NCBI GenBank assembly: GCA_003402705.1
Contig: QQNF01000022.1
Coordinates: forward strand, 1-54,584
From: Verrucomicrobiota bacterium
GTDB lineage: Bacteria; Verrucomicrobiota; Verrucomicrobiia; Verrucomicrobiales; V1-33
Reading direction: 5' to 3'
Length of the DNA stretch: 54,584 bases
This document shows positions 48,969 through 54,584 of this stretch, piece by piece. Each line of letters starts with the position of its first letter. Position 1 is the stretch's first letter. The notes under the pieces are model-generated. The model saw nothing but the letters and a program-made list of their open reading frames with translations, was not told the DNA's origin and searched no databases. A program made the position numbers and the translations under genes.

Positions 48969-49011
48969 TGATCGTGTCCGCTTCCCCACGTCGCGGATTC
49001 CCCCTTCCCCT

Positions 49012-52000
49012 ATGCCCCTCCGCCTCGCCCGCGCCGCTGCGCTGGCCCTGTCGGTCTGCTCCTTCGCAGCACCCTCAGGGCTCGCCGCCGTCCGTATCAA
49101 CGAATTCATGGCCGATAACCCCGGCCGCCCCGTCGACCCGGACGCCCGTCTCGACATGGACGCCCGCAGCCCCGGCTGGATCGAACTCTTCAACGACGGC
49201 CCCGCCGCCGTAAACCTCTCCGGCTGGGCCCTCAGCGACGACCCCGCCAATCCAGGCAAGTGGGTCTTCGCCGCCCCCATCGCCCCAGCCACCACCCCCA
49301 CCTCCATCCCAGCCAACGCCTACCGCATCGTCTTCGCCGGCGGCTACGAACGCAACGTCGCCAACATCGAGCCCCACACGTCCTTCCGCATCGACAACTC
49401 CGGCCACCTCCTCCTCAGCCAACCCGACGGCTCAGGCGGATGGACGGTCGTCAGCCGCATCGGCTCCCCCACCGCCACCTACCCGCCCCAGCGCCCCGGC
49501 ATCAGCTTCGGCTACCCAGCCAACAACCCCGCACTCCCCCCAGCCTTCTTCCCCGCAGACACCCCCGGCACCGCCAACTCCACCCCTGCCGTCGACTCGT
49601 TCTGCAAAGACACGCAGTTCTCCGTCAAACGCGGCTTCTACGACGCCCCCTTCACCCTCACCATCACCTGCGCCACCCCCGGAGCCACCATCGCCTACAC
49701 TCTCAACGGCAACGTCCCCTCCCCGACCTCCGGCACCCAGGTCCCCGCCCCCGACGCCGCCTCTCCTCCCTCCGCCTCCCTCACCATCTCCGGCTCCACC
49801 ATGGTCCGCGCCGCCGCATGGAAATCCGGCCTCGGCCCGTCCAACACCGACACCCAATCCTATCTCTTCGCCTCCCAGATCATCACCCAGTCCGGCCCCC
49901 TCCCCAGCATGGGGCTCACCTCCGCCGACACGTTCCCATGGGGAACCTCCGGCGGCACAGTTCGCGCCCCCGCCGGCCCGGACTGGGCCGTCGAAACCAG
50001 CGCCACCCAGTTCCCCAACCCAGCCAACCGCTTCACCGCAGACGACCTCAAACGTCTCGCCGTCGTCTCCGTCGTCATGCCATGGCGCGAATGCTTCGGC
50101 CCTAACACCACCGCCCCGGACTACGCCGCCACTCCCATCGCCCGCCGCGGCATGTACGTCGGCGCTGAAATCGGTGTCCCCAACGAGGGCTCCGCTCGCA
50201 CCGCCTCCTTCGAACTCATCAACCCGGACAACAACCCCACCGACCCTAACGCCACCCGCGGATTCCAGACCGACGGCGCCGTCCACGTCTTCGGCGGCAC
50301 CAGCCAGCTGCGCTGGAAAAGCTACAAGCTCTCCATGAACTTCAAATGCGTGGATTCCGTCGCCTTCAATGTCTACGGCGACGACGCCGCTCCCTCCCAG
50401 GATTCCTTCATCCTCGACGCCCGCATCAATCAGACATGGCTCCACACCGACGCCACCCAGCGTCAGCGCGGCGACTACGTCCGCGACCACGTCATGGCCG
50501 ACCTCCAAAATAACATGGGCGGCCACTCGTTCCACTCCCGCCCCGTCCACTGCTTCCTCAACGGGCTCTACTGGGGGCTCTACACGCTCCACGAAAAACC
50601 TGACGAGAAATTCATGTCCGACTACCTCGGCGGCTCGGACAACGACTGGGATGTCTTCAAACACTCCGCCGCCACCAGCGTCGACGGCAACACCGTCGCC
50701 GGTCAGGTCATCGGCTCCACCATCATCAACCCAGCCCTCCCCTTCGGCTCTTCCTCCGACCCCTCGTTCTTCAACTCCTCAACCCTCCGCAACTACGAGG
50801 ATCTCATGGACCTCCTCGGCATCGGCCGCGTCGCCCCTAACCCCGTCCCCGACCTCGCCACTCAGGCCGCCTACGAAGCCGCCGCCCGCAAAATCGATAT
50901 CCCCGCCTTCATCGACTACATCCTCCTCAATACCACCGCCGCCAACTCGGACTGGCCTCACAAAAACTACTACGCCAGCTTCCGCCGCACCGACCCTAAC
51001 GCCCGCTGGCGCTGGCACTCATGGGACGCAGAACACGTCTTCCGCATCGAATCGGAAAACACGTTCACTCAGGCCACATGGACCACCGACGGCGAAACCA
51101 CCAGCCGCGGCCCCGGTGCCATCACCCGCCGTCTCGCCCGCAACCCGGAATTCCGTCTCCAGTTTGCCGACCGCGCCCACCGCCACCTCTTCAACAACGG
51201 TTCCCTCAGCACCGCCGCCCTCCAGGCCGCCTTCAACCGCCGCTTCGCTGAAATCGAACCATGGGGCATCCGCGGCGAATCCGCACGCTGGGGCGACAAC
51301 CGCTCCACCTCCGGCCAACCCCACGCCTACACCACGAACGGCTCGCTCCCCACCGCCGTCTGGACGTCCGAAAAATCCCGCATCCTCACCACGGTCCTCC
51401 CATCCCGCGGCCATCTCACCGCCACCACTAACAGCGCCCTATCCAACCTCCGCGCCTTCTCGGTCTCCGGCACCGCCCTCCCGCTCTACCCATCCGTCGC
51501 CGCCCCCCAATTCCGCAACGCCACCACCAGCTCCCCCCAGCACGGCGGTCTCGTCCCCGCCGGCTTCTCCCTAGCCATCGCCAACCCCGCCGCCCCCTCC
51601 GGCACCATCTACTTCACCACCGACGGCTCGGACCCCCGCACTCCATGGTCCAGCACCCCCGCCCCCTCCGCCACCACGTTCTCCTCACCGATCGCCCTCT
51701 CTTCCTCCACGACTATCAAATCCCGCGTCCTCAACGGCGCCTCATGGTCCGCCCTCAACGAGGCCTTCTTCAGCGTCGCCACCACCCCAGCTTCCGCCGC
51801 CAATCTCGTCATCAGCGAACTCCACTACCGCCCCGCCGCCCCCTCCGCGGAAGAAGTCCTCGCCGGCTTCTCCCAGCGCAGTCGCTTCGAATTCATCGAA
51901 CTCCTCAACGTCAGCCCTTCCCCCGTCTCCCTCGACGGGGTCCGCTTCGGCAAGGGGCTCGACTTCACCTTCGACGCCACCAGCCCCATCCGCGATCTCG

Positions 52001-52733
52001 CCCCCGGCGCTCGCGTCGTCGTCGCCGCCAGCAAAGCCGCCCTCGCCCTCCGCTATCAAAACCCCGCCCTCCCCATCGCCGGCGAATTCCTCCTCGGCTC
52101 CGGCCTGGCCGACGAAGGCGAAACCATCGAACTCCTCTCCGCCTCCGGCCAATCCATCGCCTCGTTCACCTACAACGACCGCAACCCATGGCCCGAAGCC
52201 GCCGACGGCGCTGGCTTCTCCCTCGTCCTCATCCGCCCCCATTCCCGCCCGGACCCCGCACTCCCCCAGAACTGGCGGCCCAGCGCCGCCCCCCACGGCT
52301 CCCCAGGCTCCGACGATCTCCTCTCCTACTCCGCATGGAATCCTCACACTCCATCACTAGCGACTCCGCTGACGACGACGTCGACGGTTTCGCCAACGCC
52401 TCCGAATTCGCCCTCGGCACCAACCCTCGCTCCGCCGCCAGCCGCCCGCTCCTCTCCGCCGATCTCCAGTCATTCCCATCCCCGCAAGGCCCCGGCCTCC
52501 CCGACCTCACGGAACAATTCCTCACCATTTCCTTCGCCCGCGACCCGCGCTCGGACAATCTCATCACGCTCCCGGAAGCCTCCACCGATCTAGTCTCATG
52601 GTCCCTCTCCACCATGACCCGCGTCCTCGTCGTCCCTAACCCCGACGGCTTCCAATCCGAACTCTGGCGCTCCACCACCCCCGTCTCCTCCCGCACCTCC
52701 AGCTTCCTCCGCCTCCGCGTCACCATCCCCTGA
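49012..52733 (+). CDS. Secreted CotH/lamin-tail protein with an apparent frameshift
   Basis: The protein has a signal peptide and then a lamin-tail domain (VRINEFMADN, WIELFNDG, NLSGWALSD). A chitobiase-like segment (GATIAYTLNGNVPS) and a CotH-type kinase-fold domain follow (CFLNGLYWGLYTLHEKPDEKFMSDYLGG, then WRWHSWDAEHVF). A second chitobiase-like repeat (TIYFTTDGSDPRTP) and a second lamin-tail domain (LVISELHYRP, EFIELLNV) complete it. The first frame runs to a stop at 52593, but the natural end, DDDVDGFANASEFALGTNP to FLRLRVTIP, is in another frame ending at 52733. A one-base loss or -1 shift lies within about 52335-52375. It may be a sequencing error or a real mutation. Confidence 0.8.
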
Positions 52734-52793
52734 AACCGCCCTCGCGGTCCCCATCGCGCTTTCCACCGCCACCACGCCGTCTCCCTCCTCTCC

Positions 52794-53642
52794 ATGCCCG
52801 ACTTCCTCCCCGCCCTCACCGGCTGCTTCGCCCAGCCCGTCGCCGAAAACCCCACCGTCGTCATGATGGACGCCGCCTTCCGTCACCACAACCTCCACTG
52901 CCGCTACATCAACATGGAGGTCTCCCCCGAGAACCTCGCCGACGCCGTCCGCGGCGCCAAAGCTCAGGGCTACCTCGGCTTCAATTGCAGTCTCCCTCAC
53001 AAAATCGCCGTCATCAGCCACCTCGACGGTCTCGCCCCCTCCGCCGCCATCATCGGTGCCGTCAACTGCGCCGTCCGCCAACCCGACGGCCGCTGGCTCG
53101 GCGAAAACACCGACGGCAAGGGCTTCCTCGAGAGTCTCCGCCCGCTCATCAACCCCGCAGGCCAGCACGTCGTCCTCTTCGGAGCCGGCGGAGCCGCCCG
53201 CGCCATCGCCGTCGAACTAGCCCTCGCAGGCACCTCCCGCATCACCCTCATCAACCGCAACCCCGACCGCGCCGCGCCCCTCGCCGCCCTCCTCGCCCCG
53301 CTCCTCCCGGAAGTCGTCAGCCTCCCCCTCACCCATCCCACCACGCTCCCGCCCGACGCCTCCATAGTCATCAACGCCACCAGCGTCGGTCTCTTCCCCG
53401 ACGTCTCCACCTCCCTCCCCGTCACCGGCTTCCTCCCTCACATGATCGTCGCCGACGTCATCCCCAATCCCCCACAAACCGCCTTCCTCAACCTCGCCGC
53501 CTCCGCAGGCTGCCAGACGCTCGACGGGCTCGGCATGCTCGTCAATCAGGGCGCTCTCAACATCACCTACTGGCTCGGCATCTCCCCGGACCGCTCCGTC
53601 ATGCGCGACGCCCTCGCCGCCGTCTTCTCTCCCATCCCCTGA
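52794..53642 (+). CDS. aroE: Shikimate dehydrogenase-like protein
   Basis: The 282-residue protein has the shikimate dehydrogenase fold. Catalytic Lys70 is in CSLPHK, NTDGKGF at 105-111 includes Asp107, the NADP loop is GAGGAAR at 130-136, and ITLINRNPDRA follows. AroE reduces dehydroshikimate in aromatic amino acid synthesis. The N-terminal substrate loop is unusual: where AroE has S-x-S-P-x-x-H-N, this protein has N19-P-T21-V-V-M-M-D26. Both substrate-binding serines are changed, one conservatively. It may be true AroE of a divergent lineage or an AroE-like enzyme with another substrate. It starts 60 bp after the CotH gene. Confidence 0.8.
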   Translation: MPDFLPALTGCFAQPVAENPTVVMMDAAFRHHNLHCRYINMEVSPENLADAVRGAKAQGYLGFNCSLPHKIAVISHLDGLAPSAAIIGAVNCAVRQPDGRWLGENTDGKGFLESLRPLINPAGQHVVLFGAGGAARAIAVELALAGTSRITLINRNPDRAAPLAALLAPLLPEVVSLPLTHPTTLPPDASIVINATSVGLFPDVSTSLPVTGFLPHMIVADVIPNPPQTAFLNLAASAGCQTLDGLGMLVNQGALNITYWLGISPDRSVMRDALAAVFSPIP

Positions 53643-53712
53643 ACCCCACGGACTTGCGGATGCTCAATCCGCGTTGCCCGATACGCCCCCCTCAGCCATC
53701 CACTCCCTTCCT

Positions 53713-54432
53713 ATGAAACTCCTCCCTTTCTCCCTAGCCACTCTCGCCGTCATGCTCTCGCTCCACGCCCAGGACGCCGCCAAACCCGCCGCCAACCTCG
53801 CCATCAAAGCCGAAGTCCACGGCGGCACCGAAGGCCGCATCAATTCCTTCAACGAAATCTCCAAAAAAGGCGAAGCCCAACTCGTCTTCCTCGGCGACTC
53901 CATCACCCAAGGCTGGGATGGCGCAGGCAAAGCCGCATGGAATACATGGGCCGATTACAAACCCGCCAACTTCGGCATCGGCGGCGACCGCACCGAACAC
54001 ATCCTCTGGCGTCTCGACCACGGCAACTTCGACGGCCTCAAACCCAAACTCGTCGTCCTCATGATCGGCACCAACAACACCGGTCACCGCAAAGCCGCTG
54101 AACCAGCCGCCGACACCGCCGCCGGCGTCAAAGCCATCCTCGACAAGCTCCACACCAAACTCCCCGATACCAAGGTCCTCCTCCTCGGCATCTTCCCACG
54201 CGGCGAAAAATCCACCGACAAACTCCGCGTCCATAACGCCGCCATCAACGATCTCCTCAAGCCCCTCGCCGACGGCAAATCCATCACCTTCATGGACATC
54301 GGCACCACCTTCCTCCAACCCGACGGCACTCTCTCCAAAGACATCATGCCCGACCTCCTCCACCTCAGCCCCAAAGGCTACGAACTCTGGGCCTCCGCCA
54401 TCAAAGACAAGGTCGCCGATCTCATGAAGTAA
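53713..54432 (+). CDS. Secreted SGNH/GDSL hydrolase
   Basis: The 239-residue protein has a signal peptide (MKLLPFSLATLAVMLSLHAQ), which is why ATG 53713 is preferred over 53674. It then has the SGNH blocks: catalytic Ser63 in FLGDSITQGW, GIGGDRT with Gly90, Asn121 in MIGTNNTGH, and Asp214-x-x-His217 in PDLLHLSPKGY. It resembles the PAF-acetylhydrolase gamma-like esterases common in Planctomycetes and Verrucomicrobia, which may deacetylate polysaccharides or lipids. Substrate is unknown. A 57-bp tandem repeat starts 30 bp downstream. Confidence 0.92.
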   Translation: MKLLPFSLATLAVMLSLHAQDAAKPAANLAIKAEVHGGTEGRINSFNEISKKGEAQLVFLGDSITQGWDGAGKAAWNTWADYKPANFGIGGDRTEHILWRLDHGNFDGLKPKLVVLMIGTNNTGHRKAAEPAADTAAGVKAILDKLHTKLPDTKVLLLGIFPRGEKSTDKLRVHNAAINDLLKPLADGKSITFMDIGTTFLQPDGTLSKDIMPDLLHLSPKGYELWASAIKDKVADLMK

Positions 54433-54461
54433 TCCCACCCGGAAACCACCTCTCTCCCCAC

Positions 54462-54584
54462 AAGCCCTGGGAGCGCTGAGCCCCAGCTCGGCGGCCTCCC
54501 AACACGCCATCTCCCAATAAGCCCTGGGAGCGCTGAGCCCCAGCTCGGCGTCCTCCCAACACGCCATCTCCCAATAAGCCCTGG
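54462..54584. repeat. 57-bp tandem repeat array, reaching the window edge
   Basis: Units start at 54462, 54519 and 54576 (the third is cut off), each beginning AAGCCCTGGGAGCGCTGAGC. Each unit can fold into a hairpin, with GGGAG pairing with CTCCC and GCTGAGC with GCTCGGC (one G-U). The 13-mer CTCCCCACAAGCC before the first unit (54454-54466) also occurs at 11-23 of the window. Confidence 0.85.

Noticed and set aside
54462..54584. CRISPR array
   Set aside because: Units are contiguous 57-bp tandem copies without unique spacers, and no cas gene is in the window.

Overview
The window looks like a chromosomal segment of a GC-rich member of the Verrucomicrobiota (PVC group). The evidence is an ECF sigma factor paired with a Ser/Thr kinase that carries a WD40 propeller, large secreted propeller, CotH and lamin-tail proteins with DADGxxNxxEFALG-type tails, a propeller dehydrogenase fused to cytochrome c, and an mreBCD-mrdA-rng cluster. 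Few genes have a clear Shine-Dalgarno sequence, and several neighbours overlap through ATGA. Assignment below phylum level is not possible from what I can see.

Layout. 1-3132: a small methyltransferase and three minus-strand exported proteins of unknown function. 3254-11035: an operon of ECF sigma factor, zinc-ribbon/kinase/WD40 receptor and a 1277-residue secreted propeller protein. 11083-14272: a small two-helix membrane protein and a secreted propeller/cytochrome c protein. 14395-18201: gyrB and ispH. 18211-25000 (minus): a giant alpha-2-macroglobulin-like protein downstream of trpC. 25099-25173: tRNA-Gly(GCC). 25408-27400 (minus): an LpxH-like phosphoesterase and a glycosyltransferase, as an operon. 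27545-27910: a zinc-ribbon Smr protein. 28188-35324: the cell-shape operon mreB, mreC, mreD, mrdA, rng and a membrane protein, largely coupled by ATGA overlaps. 35325-41731: an accessory island with balanced base composition, palindromic repeats, a duplicated repeat of about 350 bp, orphan small genes (one Imm33-like), a DUF4143 ATPase and two truncated gene remnants. 41732-43804 (minus): a TauE/SafE permease and proA. 43992-52733: a secreted protein with an eight-fold cysteine repeat and a CotH/lamin-tail protein with an apparent frameshift. 52794-54432: an AroE-like dehydrogenase and a secreted SGNH hydrolase. 54462-54584: the start of a 57-bp tandem repeat array.

The + strand is strongly C-rich whichever strand is coding, so plus-strand proteins are rich in Pro, Ser, Thr and Leu and minus-strand proteins in Gly, Val, Glu, Arg and Trp. 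This bias fades inside the island, which supports recent acquisition.

The items most worth following up are the duplicated repeat that ends in a promoter-like sequence just upstream of orphan small genes, the cysteine-repeat secreted protein, the sigma/kinase/propeller operon, and a promoter-like sequence shared by two unrelated minus-strand genes. I did not find a complete, recognisable new defence system. The island is the best candidate region for undescribed biology.
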